Source: Chloroflexi bacterium RBG_16_48_8 (GTDB taxonomy: Bacteria; Chloroflexota; Anaerolineae; Anaerolineales; E44-bin32). Taken from it: a stretch of DNA of 6,308 nt. Where the stretch lies: assembly GCA_001795115.1 (NCBI GenBank), contig MGNI01000051.1:1-6308 (forward strand), in the 5' to 3' direction. A model generated the notes under the pieces. The model searched no databases and was not told the origin of the DNA. It saw only the letters and a list, made by a program, of their open reading frames with translations. Positions 1 through 6,237 of this stretch are shown piece after piece. Every line of letters starts with the position of its first letter. Within the stretch, counting starts at the first letter, position 1. A program made the position numbers and the translations under genes.

Positions 1-53
1 GTACGCACGGTGGTGTGGGAGGGGGGAGCTGTGAAGCTTCCCCCTATCCCGAT
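1..53 (+). mobile_element. 3' end of a group II intron (part of domain V, all of domain VI)
   Basis: Group II introns are self-splicing retroelements with a conserved 3' end. Bases 1-11 (GTACGCACGGT) match the 3' strand of domain V: GTA, a two-base CG bulge, then CACGGT. A short linker follows (about 12-16), then a hairpin that fits domain VI. Its lower stem pairs 17-20 (GGGA) with 47-50 (TCCC). Its upper stem pairs 21-30 with 35-44, ten pairs including one G.U, and is closed by a GTGA tetraloop of the GNRA type. T45 and A46 are left unpaired on the 3' side. A46 stands 7 nt from a GAT end at 51-53, where the bulged branch-point adenosine is expected, and the intron would end in the usual AY. 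The reverse transcriptase ORF and domains I-IV lie off the left edge. The element points toward the 3' end of the CPBP gene, and its 3' exon (54-112) is non-coding. Subclass cannot be assigned. Confidence 0.8.
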
Positions 54-112
54 TAGAGGCGACAAAAATCTTTCTATAGGGACTCCCTTCTTTAAAATTT
101 AAGTGCAACTTT

Positions 113-1078
113 TTACTTAAAGATATGAGGCTTAAATAGGATGTCAGCGAGGGAGGGATCCACTTCCTCGGGTGGTCTTGATCTTGTGTAAAGCCAAATC
201 AAGGCAGAACCAATAGCGAGTGCTGGCAGCAGAACCCCTCCCGCCTCTGGGCCGAACTCGCCACCTGTGAGGACCTTGGGACCGGTGGCAGTATGAGAGA
301 TGAGGCGGAAGGTCTCTGTCCCACTGACCGGAAAGCCGAAGATCACCCCTTCGAAGAAGTTCCATCCAATGTGTAAGCCGATCGGAAGCCAGAGTTGGCG
401 GGTGCGTATCCAACCGTAGGCCAGGAACAATCCAGAAGCGAAGACCCCCAATATTGACAGGAGGGAGGCATGTGGATTGAATAGGTGGGCAAAACCGAAG
501 AAGACCGAGGAGATGAGCACGCCTTTCGGGAGATCGAGGCTATCCGTTAAATTTTGCAGTTGGTATCCACGGAAGATCGACTCCTCTTGAAAGCCGATGA
601 CAATGAAATAACCGAAACTTCCCAGTATGCCTAGAGTCCAGTCCAAACTAGGCTGAGTTTGCTGGGTGGACGTATCGATTTTAAGCCAACCAAGACCCCA
701 CTCCAAAACGAAAATCAGCCCTATTAGAAATAGGGGGATGAAGAAACCCGTAAGCAGATCAAGGAACATCTGACGATTGAAGGTGAAGCCCAGAGAGCGG
801 AATGATCTTTGGTCAAGAACAGTGCGAGCGATAAAAGTTGCCAGAAGAATGGAAGGGAGGGAGATAAGAATTTCAACGGATTTCGGGAGCCCTTCAACAC
901 TAGCTGAGATTTGTACTCCGAAGATGGATAGACCGATGAACACCGCGAAAGCGGTGATCAAGGTTAAAAAGATTATCAACAATCCATGGATGAGCAGTCG
1001 CCAGCCAGCGCGCAGTCGGGGTTCATCTCGTGAGATAAACAAATCGTTGATCTTCGGTGGTCGATTTTGGGATAGCAT
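113..1078 (-). CDS. CPBP-family intramembrane metalloprotease (CAAX/Abi type)
   Basis: A 321-residue polytopic membrane protein with all three CPBP (PF02517-type) motifs: E165-E166-x3-R170, F194-x3-H198 and H236-x3-N240. In the related Rce1 enzymes these Glu, His and Asn residues line the intramembrane active site, so the protein looks catalytically competent. Hydrophobic segments lie near residues 28-55, 68-86, 106-130, 147-163, 184-200, 204-222 and 280-297. The soluble N-terminus carries the RAGWRLL stretch often seen before the first helix in this family. The ATG at 1078 begins 8 nt after the glycosyltransferase stop. A GGAGGGG lies 13 nt upstream of it, within the last codons of that gene, which is a long spacing but suggests co-transcription. 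Bacterial members act in bacteriocin immunity, peptide or lipid-anchor processing and regulation; the substrate here is unknown. Placement behind an ABC exporter would suit peptide maturation or self-protection, but that is inference. No convincing terminator follows the TAA. Confidence 0.88.
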   Translation of the reverse strand: MLSQNRPPKINDLFISRDEPRLRAGWRLLIHGLLIIFLTLITAFAVFIGLSIFGVQISASVEGLPKSVEILISLPSILLATFIARTVLDQRSFRSLGFTFNRQMFLDLLTGFFIPLFLIGLIFVLEWGLGWLKIDTSTQQTQPSLDWTLGILGSFGYFIVIGFQEESIFRGYQLQNLTDSLDLPKGVLISSVFFGFAHLFNPHASLLSILGVFASGLFLAYGWIRTRQLWLPIGLHIGWNFFEGVIFGFPVSGTETFRLISHTATGPKVLTGGEFGPEAGGVLLPALAIGSALIWLYTRSRPPEEVDPSLADILFKPHIFK

Positions 1079-1086
1079 CGTTTCTT

Positions 1087-1749
1087 TTATGCCCCTCCGA
1101 AATATTTGATGAGGACGGCAAGATTGGCTTCGAGGTTGGCGAAAGAAGAATTGCGATGTCCTGTTTTGTAGCTGTCTTCAACCATCTGATGGCGGAATTC
1201 AGCATTTTCAAAGACATAGCGGGCCATTCGAACGGTCTCTTCTGAGATGAAGTCATCAAATCCAACCACTGGCAAACCCTTAGATTGGATGTCCGTTTTG
1301 AAGATCTCATAGGTGCTGATGACGATTGGTCGTTTGTAATAAATCGTTTCAAGAAATGCGATTCCAAAACCCTCGATGGTGGCTGGGTAAGATACGATAT
1401 TTGCCTGGTGATAGGCATCTGTGAGGGAATAGATTTTGCCTCCGTCTGGTAATGGATTGTGGTAATGGTTGACCCACTTCGTGTCCAATGTCACCTTCAC
1501 ACCTTGAAGCTCAGCAAAGTCATGGAGATACTTCTCATCATCTGTTCCTTCGTCTCCAGTTTCGTGTGTAATCAGAAGGATGCAACTCGTCTTTAGGCGT
1601 CGAGCCAGTTCGATGGCAAGCTCGATGCGTTTGCATGGGACAATCCGTGTAAGTTGAAGAATGATACACTCATCTAGTAGAATATTTGAGTCCTTGCGAA
1701 AATCTATGACGTAGTCACCGGGTTTGGACGGCGGATTTTCAAAATCCAT
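1087..1749 (-). CDS. C-terminal catalytic half of a GT4 glycosyltransferase, probably a truncated relic
   Basis: This 220-residue frame is the nucleotide-sugar-binding domain of a GT-B retaining glycosyltransferase. It has the R35...K40 pair in LTRIVPCKRIE and the E126-x7-E134 signature inside the TIEGFGIAFLE stretch. Both are intact, and the C-terminal helix region (about 170-216) is complete. Full-length GT4 enzymes are about 380-450 residues, so the acceptor-binding N-terminal domain is missing. The pattern around residues 104-165 (KIYSLTDAY, YPATIEGFG, TYEIFKTDI) resembles GT4 proteins often annotated as mannosylglucosylglycerate-synthase-like, which make compatible solutes; I recall this and could not check it. 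The ATG at 1749 has no Shine-Dalgarno sequence and lies inside a linker motif: the codons before it read LIPYG, giving the GT-B hinge IPYGMDF. It is therefore unlikely to be the native start. Without its N-domain the product should be inactive alone. The TAA lies 8 nt before the CPBP start, so the segment may persist mainly as part of the operon transcript. Confidence 0.75.
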   Translation of the reverse strand: MDFENPPSKPGDYVIDFRKDSNILLDECIILQLTRIVPCKRIELAIELARRLKTSCILLITHETGDEGTDDEKYLHDFAELQGVKVTLDTKWVNHYHNPLPDGGKIYSLTDAYHQANIVSYPATIEGFGIAFLETIYYKRPIVISTYEIFKTDIQSKGLPVVGFDDFISEETVRMARYVFENAEFRHQMVEDSYKTGHRNSSFANLEANLAVLIKYFGGA

Positions 1750-1848
1750 CCCATATGGAATAAGGGAAGAACTAATCCCTTTTCGAGTAGCGAGTTAGCT
1801 GACGGCGAAGGGATTGATAACCATGCGCCCGCAATGGTCTCTATGCGA
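1750..1848 (-). pseudogene. decayed upstream remnant of the GT4 glycosyltransferase
   Basis: The glycosyltransferase frame can be followed upstream of its first ATG. The codons at 1750-1794 read LATRKGISSSLIPYG, then comes an in-frame TAA (1795-1797), and before it MVINPFAVS (1798-1824). The combined string VINPFAVS-stop-LATRKGI fits, residue for residue, the end of the N-domain in related GT4 proteins, which from memory read VINSLAQ..L.RRKGI, with the stop replacing one polar residue. Further in-frame stops lie at 1849-1851 and 1858-1860, just before the ABC gene ends at 1869. About 170 N-terminal residues have no counterpart anywhere in the window, which implies a deletion as well as a nonsense codon. 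A sequencing or assembly error could explain the single TAA but not the missing domain. Confidence 0.6.
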
Positions 1849-1868
1849 TTAGCAATTTCAGCGATGTT

Positions 1869-3755
1869 TCAAATCTTATGACCTTTGAACTGGCTCAGAT
1901 ACAAGTTGTGGTAGAAGCCCTTCTGGTCAAGAAGTTGGTGATGGTTCCCCATCTCGACGATTTCACCTTTATCCATAACCACAACATTGTCTGCGTCTCG
2001 GATGGTGCTTAAGCGGTGGGCGATGACGAAGCTGGTCCGTCCTTCCATTAAACGTAAAAGGGCTTTTTGGATTCGGATCTCAGTGCGGGTATCCACGTTG
2101 CTGGTGGCCTCGTCAAGGATTAAAATGCTTGGGTTGGCGAGGATCGCTCGAGCGATGGAGAGGAGCTGCCTTTGACCTTGGCTGAGGTTGCTGCCTCGCT
2201 CCGAGAGGGTAGTCTGGTAACCCTGGGGTAAAAGTCGAATAAAATGGTCTGCATCCGCCATTTTTGCGGCCTGGATACATTCTTCATCCGTGGCATCCAA
2301 CCTTCCATACCGAATATTCTCCATCACTATGTCCGAGAAGAGGAAGGTGTCTTGGAGGACCACTCCCAAACGTCGACGGAGATCGGCTTTCTTCAATTGG
2401 CGAATGTCCTTGCCATCGATGCTGATACTTCCCCCGTTGACATCGTAGAAGCGAGAGAGTAGATTGATGATGGTGGTCTTGCCTGCACCTGTTGGTCCAA
2501 CCAAGGCAATGGTCTCGCCAGCTTTTGCTTCCAGAGAAACATTGTTAATTACGGGTACATCGGGCAAATAGCTGAAATCCACATTGTCGAAGCGTACATG
2601 TCCAGCAAAGGTTTCCTGTGAGACAGCATCAGGATGGTCCTCAATTTCAGGGGGGGTATCGATGGTTTCAAAAACCCGCTCGGCTCCCGCCAGGGCAGCC
2701 TGAATGGAGTTGTACATATTCGCTAATTGTCGAAGCGGTTGAACGAAATTTCTACCATAGCTGATGAAGGTAGCAATTGTTCCCACGGTTGCTAAACCTT
2801 GTAATGCCAGCCAGCCTCCAACACCGGCTAATACAATAATGAAGAAGTTGCCGAGGACATTGGTGAAGGGCATAAGGAGGAAAGCGAAGGTGTTTGCATA
2901 TAAGCTGGCCTTGTAAACGGCTTCATTATGCTTGCGGAAGGTTGAAACCGCCAAATCATTCCTTCGAAAAGCCTTTACAACTCGTTGGCTGCTAATGGTT
3001 TCTTCCATCACTCCATTTAGCTGTCCCAACTCTTTCTGCAACGCACGAAAGCCTCGTCGGGTGTATTTTGCTATGAATCCCGTGAACCAGAACATGATTG
3101 GAACCACGAGCAAGGAGGAGAGTGCGAGCCAAAAGTTGAGGAGGAACATCGCAATCATAATCCCCAAAAGGGATAACATGCTGGCGATGAGGGAAGTCAC
3201 ATTTTGGGATAGGGCCTGGTTGATGGCATCGATATCATTGGTGAGACGGCTCATCAGTTCGCCTGCTGGGTTGCGATCGAAAAAGCTCAGCGAAAGGGAC
3301 TGCAGATGTTCAAATAGGTCTCGACGCAATAATTTCAGCGCCCTTTGGGATATACCCGCCATGATCCAGTCTGAGGCAGTCTGAAAGCCTCCACCGAGCA
3401 AGTACACGATCAACATCCATAATGCGATACGGGCGAGCCCTGGAAGATCTTTGGCAAGGATGTAATCATCGATGGCGATACCCATGAGATACGGTCCCAA
3501 CAGGCCCAGGACGGTGTAGAGTAGAACCAAGACAATCACGAAAATTAAGGTCGGCTTGAACGGGTTAAGGTAGGGTATCAGTCGAGAGAGCGCCTTTCGA
3601 GGGTCCTTGGCTTTTTCGACTTTAGCAAATCGGCCAGGTCCTCTTCGTGTCATACCGGCATGTAAACTGTCTCTTTGATCCCGTTGTTGAGGGGATGGAT
3701 GGGTCATTCCTGCGATCTCCATAAGCCCAAAACGATTATTCCAGGTTTGCTCCAT
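1869..3755 (-). CDS. ABC exporter half-transporter, catalytic subunit of a heterodimer (BmrD/TM288-like)
   Basis: A fused membrane domain plus ATPase of 628 residues. The cytosolic N-terminal extension (1-65) is polar. Six transmembrane helices follow, near 68-92, 108-132, 184-206, 208-230, 288-310 and 315-336. The nucleotide-binding domain starts near 385, with Walker A GPTGAGKTT at 420-428, Q-loop Q468, signature LSQGQ at 524-528, Walker B ILILDE at 544-549 with catalytic E549, D-loop SNVD and switch H580. Its own Walker site is complete, while the second G of LSGGQ is Q. That is the expected partner of the degenerate subunit encoded just upstream, so this is probably the ATP-hydrolysing half of a multidrug-type exporter in the inner membrane. 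The longest form is given. Its ATG overlaps the previous gene by 20 nt and has GGGAG directly abutting it. The ATG at 3707 (residue 17) has a GGAG 9 nt upstream and a more usual N-terminus, so it may be the true start (612 residues, 28 nt after the upstream stop). Confidence 0.93.
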   Translation of the reverse strand: MEQTWNNRFGLMEIAGMTHPSPQQRDQRDSLHAGMTRRGPGRFAKVEKAKDPRKALSRLIPYLNPFKPTLIFVIVLVLLYTVLGLLGPYLMGIAIDDYILAKDLPGLARIALWMLIVYLLGGGFQTASDWIMAGISQRALKLLRRDLFEHLQSLSLSFFDRNPAGELMSRLTNDIDAINQALSQNVTSLIASMLSLLGIMIAMFLLNFWLALSSLLVVPIMFWFTGFIAKYTRRGFRALQKELGQLNGVMEETISSQRVVKAFRRNDLAVSTFRKHNEAVYKASLYANTFAFLLMPFTNVLGNFFIIVLAGVGGWLALQGLATVGTIATFISYGRNFVQPLRQLANMYNSIQAALAGAERVFETIDTPPEIEDHPDAVSQETFAGHVRFDNVDFSYLPDVPVINNVSLEAKAGETIALVGPTGAGKTTIINLLSRFYDVNGGSISIDGKDIRQLKKADLRRRLGVVLQDTFLFSDIVMENIRYGRLDATDEECIQAAKMADADHFIRLLPQGYQTTLSERGSNLSQGQRQLLSIARAILANPSILILDEATSNVDTRTEIRIQKALLRLMEGRTSFVIAHRLSTIRDADNVVVMDKGEIVEMGNHHQLLDQKGFYHNLYLSQFKGHKI

Positions 3756-5481
3756 CTCCCAATTGGGAGTTGTAAATTTCCTGGTAGATGGGGCTGGTAT
3801 GCATAAGTTCCTTATGGGTTCCTTCAGCCACGATGTGTCCTTTATCGATGACGATAATCTTGTCAGCGTTGAGTACGGTGCTGATGCGTTGAGCTATCAC
3901 GAAGCTTGTGGAGCTGTGCAGCCATTTTTTCAGTGAGGATTGGATTTTGTTCTCGGTCTCCACATCGACTGAACTGGTACTATCGTCAAGGATCAGGATC
4001 TTTGGCAGAGTAAGCAAGGCGCGAGCAATAGCGATCCGCTGCTTTTGCCCACCCGATAAGTTGACGCCGCGCTGCTCCACATGCGTATCATATCCATCAG
4101 GAAGATCAAGGATGAAATCGTGGACTTGGGCTGCCTTAGCGACAGCGATGATGTCTTGTTCGGGAGCTTCTAGACGACCGTAACAGATATTGTCACGTAC
4201 GGTTCCTGAAAAAAGGACACTTTCCTGAGGGACGACCCCTACATGAGAGAGGAGAGAATCCTGCTGGATCCGGCGGACGTCAATCCCATCGAAAAATAGT
4301 TGCCCCTCTGAGATGTCATAAAATCTAGGAACAAGATTGACCAAACTTGTTTTTCCAGATCCTGTTGCACCCAGGATGGCTATCGTCTCTCCTGGTTCAG
4401 CAACCAGGTTTATGCCTTCCAGAACCGTTTCGGCGTTGGCACCGTTGTAATGAAAGCCGACATCTTTAAAAATAATCTGTCCAGAGGTGTTTTCAGGTAG
4501 GAGAATAGCATCGGGATGATCCTCTACTTCTGGGGCAGCATCCAGGATCTCGAAGATGCGTTCTGCCGATGCCATCCCTCCAGCCAATACTGTCGAAAGC
4601 ATCGCCATGATCATCAAGGGAGTTAAGGTGGTCATTAGATAATTGGTAAAGGCAATAATCTCGCCTATCGAAAGATCACCGTTGATCACCCCAATACCTC
4701 CTCCCCAAATAAGAATAACGATACCGATATTGATAAGAACCGTAATGAGTGGGGATAAGGTGGCCATAAGCTGCATGACCCGGATGGTCTTGTAGGTGAA
4801 GTCGTCATTTGCATCTTCAAAGCGATCGCTTTCGAATTCTGTGCGCACAAAGGCTTTTACCACCCTCACTCCAGCGATATTCTCCTGGAGAACCGTATTC
4901 AGCCTGTCCAGCTTCTCTTGAGCCGCCAGAAACATGTTTCCCATTTTGGAAATGAAGGTCACCATAACCACAGCGGTTACGATGAGAAGGGGCAGCATGG
5001 TGAAAGCCAAGCTGCGGTTTGTGGATACCATCAGGATCAGACTGCCTATCATCAACATTGGGGCGCGTGTACCAATCCTGAGAAGCATACGAACCACCCG
5101 TTGAAGGACAGCAACATCACTGGTCAGGCGTACCATGAATTGCCCCGTTACAAGCCGATCCAGGTTACCGAAAGAGAAGGACTGAATTCGGAGAAAGAGG
5201 GTTTCCCGCAGGTCGCGTGCGAAACCTTCTCCAACTTGTACGGAAAGAAGATTATTCCCTATCGCGAATAGGGCACTCAGCAAAGAGATTCCCAGCATGA
5301 TTAAGGTGGTGTGAATCACAATCTCGATATCCTTTTGGCCAATCCCTCGATCGATAATCTGCTGAATCAATCTGGGGATGGCCAGATCCATCAGGACTAC
5401 AGAGGAGAGAAGGACCAAGGATAGGAGACTTTGCTTCCAATAAGGTTTTACGAAGGATTTGAGTCGGAGGAGATTGTCCAT
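3736..5481 (-). CDS. ABC exporter half-transporter, degenerate-site subunit of a heterodimer (BmrC/TM287-like)
   Basis: A 581-residue half-transporter and the first structural gene of the operon. The membrane domain occupies about residues 15-305, with hydrophobic helices near 16-38, 56-80, 137-155, 158-178, 242-264 and 272-296. The ATPase domain has Walker A GATGSGKTS at 371-379, Q-loop Q419, canonical LSGGQ at 475-479 and Walker B ILILDD at 495-500. The position after the Walker B Asp is D500, not Glu, and the switch His is Q531 (IAQRIST). These are the two hallmark substitutions of the non-hydrolysing site in heterodimeric exporters such as BmrC and TM287. Its LSGGQ completes the working site of the partner protein. 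Length (BmrC is about 585 residues) and gene order (degenerate subunit first) also match that group. The ATG at 5481 has AAAGGGA ending 4 nt upstream. It follows the MarR gene by 45 nt with no visible terminator. The transported compound cannot be told from sequence. Confidence 0.94.
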   Translation of the reverse strand: MDNLLRLKSFVKPYWKQSLLSLVLLSSVVLMDLAIPRLIQQIIDRGIGQKDIEIVIHTTLIMLGISLLSALFAIGNNLLSVQVGEGFARDLRETLFLRIQSFSFGNLDRLVTGQFMVRLTSDVAVLQRVVRMLLRIGTRAPMLMIGSLILMVSTNRSLAFTMLPLLIVTAVVMVTFISKMGNMFLAAQEKLDRLNTVLQENIAGVRVVKAFVRTEFESDRFEDANDDFTYKTIRVMQLMATLSPLITVLINIGIVILIWGGGIGVINGDLSIGEIIAFTNYLMTTLTPLMIMAMLSTVLAGGMASAERIFEILDAAPEVEDHPDAILLPENTSGQIIFKDVGFHYNGANAETVLEGINLVAEPGETIAILGATGSGKTSLVNLVPRFYDISEGQLFFDGIDVRRIQQDSLLSHVGVVPQESVLFSGTVRDNICYGRLEAPEQDIIAVAKAAQVHDFILDLPDGYDTHVEQRGVNLSGGQKQRIAIARALLTLPKILILDDSTSSVDVETENKIQSSLKKWLHSSTSFVIAQRISTVLNADKIIVIDKGHIVAEGTHKELMHTSPIYQEIYNSQLGDGANLE

Positions 5482-5526
5482 TTTTCCCTTTTAACGATTG
5501 GCAGGCAGGCGGTGTGTTATCTAGCG

Positions 5527-5979
5527 TTATCCCAAAGTTTTACTCAAGGCCTGCATGGCAACCTGGATGGTATTAAGCTCGGTTTCATCCAGTATAGCCA
5601 GTTTGCCAGCCATCCAATCGCGGTTCTTGCTAAAGATCGCCTCAAGGAGCGCGTTTCCTTCATCCGTCAATGCCAACTGCACATGACGACGATCATGGGG
5701 AACCTGCGTGCGAGTGACCAAGCCCTTGTTCACCATCACATCCACAGACCGGCTGATGGCAGGGCGGCTGATATGCTTGGCCTCAGCCAGTTTGCTCACG
5801 GAATCTCGACCTTTATGAATGCGTCGAAGTATGTGAAATTGATCCACAGTGATGTCAAATTCCTCTGTGGCAACTTCACGTATTCGGGCACGGATATTGT
5901 GCCAAAGAGATGGAAAGGTTTCCCAAAATTCCTCGATGGTTCGTCTGAGAATTTCCTCTGAAGTGGAGCGTGTTTCCAT
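5527..5979 (-). CDS. MarR-family transcriptional regulator, probable repressor of the efflux operon
   Basis: A 150-residue winged-helix protein of normal MarR length. Helical dimerisation segments lie at both ends (about 5-38 and 108-148). The DNA-binding core comes between them: helix 2 near 60-68 (SVSKLAEAK), recognition helix near 71-88 (SRPAISRSVDVMVNKGLV) and a wing with D96-R97-R98 (VPHDRRHVQLALT), the usual MarR DxR signature. MarR dimers bind palindromic sites and release on binding phenolic or drug-like ligands, and they often control an adjacent exporter. This gene leads the cluster, 45 nt before the first ABC gene. An inverted repeat covering its promoter suggests that it represses itself and the exporter. 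I chose the ATG at 5979 because GAGG (5988-5991) sits 8 nt upstream. A GTG at 6000 would add seven residues but has no ribosome-binding sequence. The ligand is unknown. Confidence 0.92.
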   Translation of the reverse strand: METRSTSEEILRRTIEEFWETFPSLWHNIRARIREVATEEFDITVDQFHILRRIHKGRDSVSKLAEAKHISRPAISRSVDVMVNKGLVTRTQVPHDRRHVQLALTDEGNALLEAIFSKNRDWMAGKLAILDETELNTIQVAMQALSKTLG

Positions 5980-6004
5980 GATGCTGCCCTCGCTTCGCAC
6001 AGGT

Positions 6005-6039
6005 TAGTTGCAAATGTTAACAATTAAGATTGGCAACTA
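6005..6039. promoter_or_regulatory. putative MarR operator (inverted repeat over -10 and transcription start)
   Basis: Perfect 7-bp arms TAGTTGC (6005-6011) and GCAACTA (6033-6039) are separated by 21 bp, about three helical turns centre to centre. The interval contains a second, tighter palindrome, TGTTAACA (6015-6022), flanked by partly symmetric AA.../...TT. Either could seat a MarR dimer. The right arm ends on the first base of the predicted -10 box and the repeat covers the predicted start site, so occupancy would block transcription. Another GTTGC half-site sits upstream at 6114-6118. The assignment rests on position and symmetry only. Confidence 0.55.
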
Positions 6040-6068
6040 TTTTAAAGGCCCTCCTTTGTATCTGTCAA
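6039..6068 (-). promoter_or_regulatory. sigma70-type promoter of the marR-ABC operon
   Basis: Read on the minus strand there is a perfect -35 box TTGACA (6063-6068), an 18-bp spacer and a -10 box TAAAAT (6039-6044), five of six consensus bases. Transcription would begin near 6031-6033 and leave a leader of about 50 nt before the MarR ATG at 5979. No comparable promoter was noticed between the downstream genes, whose gaps are 45 nt or less apart from the region holding the glycosyltransferase remnant. Confidence 0.7.
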
Positions 6069-6076
6069 TGGAGATG

Positions 6077-6198
6077 ATCTAGGTAAACCGCCGAAATTAT
6101 TTTGATAAAATGAGTTGCCTGAATGGCGGTTTGCTTAAGTGATTGGCCAGGTTTTATGTTCGCTGTTTGTCAAATTACTTCCGGCCAATCACCTAGAT
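6077..6198. repeat. three nested inverted repeats able to form a three-way junction
   Basis: Three perfect inverted repeats are arranged compatibly. The outer pair is ATCTAGGT (6077-6084) with ACCTAGAT (6191-6198). The first inner pair is AAACCGCC (6085-6092) with GGCGGTTT (6125-6132). The second inner pair is GTGATTGGCC (6139-6148) with GGCCAATCAC (6183-6192). The outer and third stems share two bases (6191-6192), so the outer stem shortens to 6 bp when all form together. Both inner units have loops of 32-34 nt, and the first loop holds a small ATTTT/AAAAT hairpin (6099-6111). No T-tract follows any stem, so it is not an ordinary terminator. It may be a palindromic interspersed element, a structured leader of a divergent transcript or a regulator site. 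Confidence 0.5.
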
Positions 6199-6237
6199 GG
6201 AAGTTTCTTTGGAGGTGTCGAGTGATATATTTTCCCG

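Noticed and set aside
21..44. GC-rich hairpin read as a rho-independent terminator.
   Set aside because: No T-tract follows on either strand, and the flanking sequence fits domain V-VI of a group II intron much better.
78..88. AGGGACTCCCT palindrome downstream of the CPBP gene, considered as its terminator.
   Set aside because: It can only form a 4-bp stem with a 3-nt loop and is not directly followed by a T-run on the minus strand.
1776..1782. A AAG GGA slippery-like heptamer on the minus strand. The neighbouring frame upstream (reading PSPSANSLLEKG) would join IPYGMDF after a -1 shift, suggesting programmed frameshifting.
   Set aside because: The downstream frame itself, read through the TAA at 1795-1797, fits the family pattern better and without a length change. 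The alternative frame also has no start codon after the ABC stop and no N-domain, so decay is the simpler explanation.
1774..1815. Inverted repeat AATCCCTT/AAGGGATT with a 26-nt loop between the ABC gene and the glycosyltransferase fragment, considered as an operon terminator.
   Set aside because: The loop is long, the stem is short and only moderately GC-rich, and no T-tract follows on either strand.
2932..3384. Plus-strand open frame of 150 codons opposite the second ABC gene.
   Set aside because: It lies wholly within a well-supported ABC coding region and its translation is low-complexity and basic, with no family features.
5431..5961. Plus-strand open frame of 176 codons opposite the MarR gene.
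   Set aside because: It is antisense to a gene with clear family motifs, shows no recognisable domain and spans the start of the ABC gene; it is a shadow of the coding strand.
6077..6198. The structured right-hand region as an integron attC site.
   Set aside because: I see no paired RYYYAAC and GTTRRRY core boxes at the ends, and no integrase or cassette context in the window.
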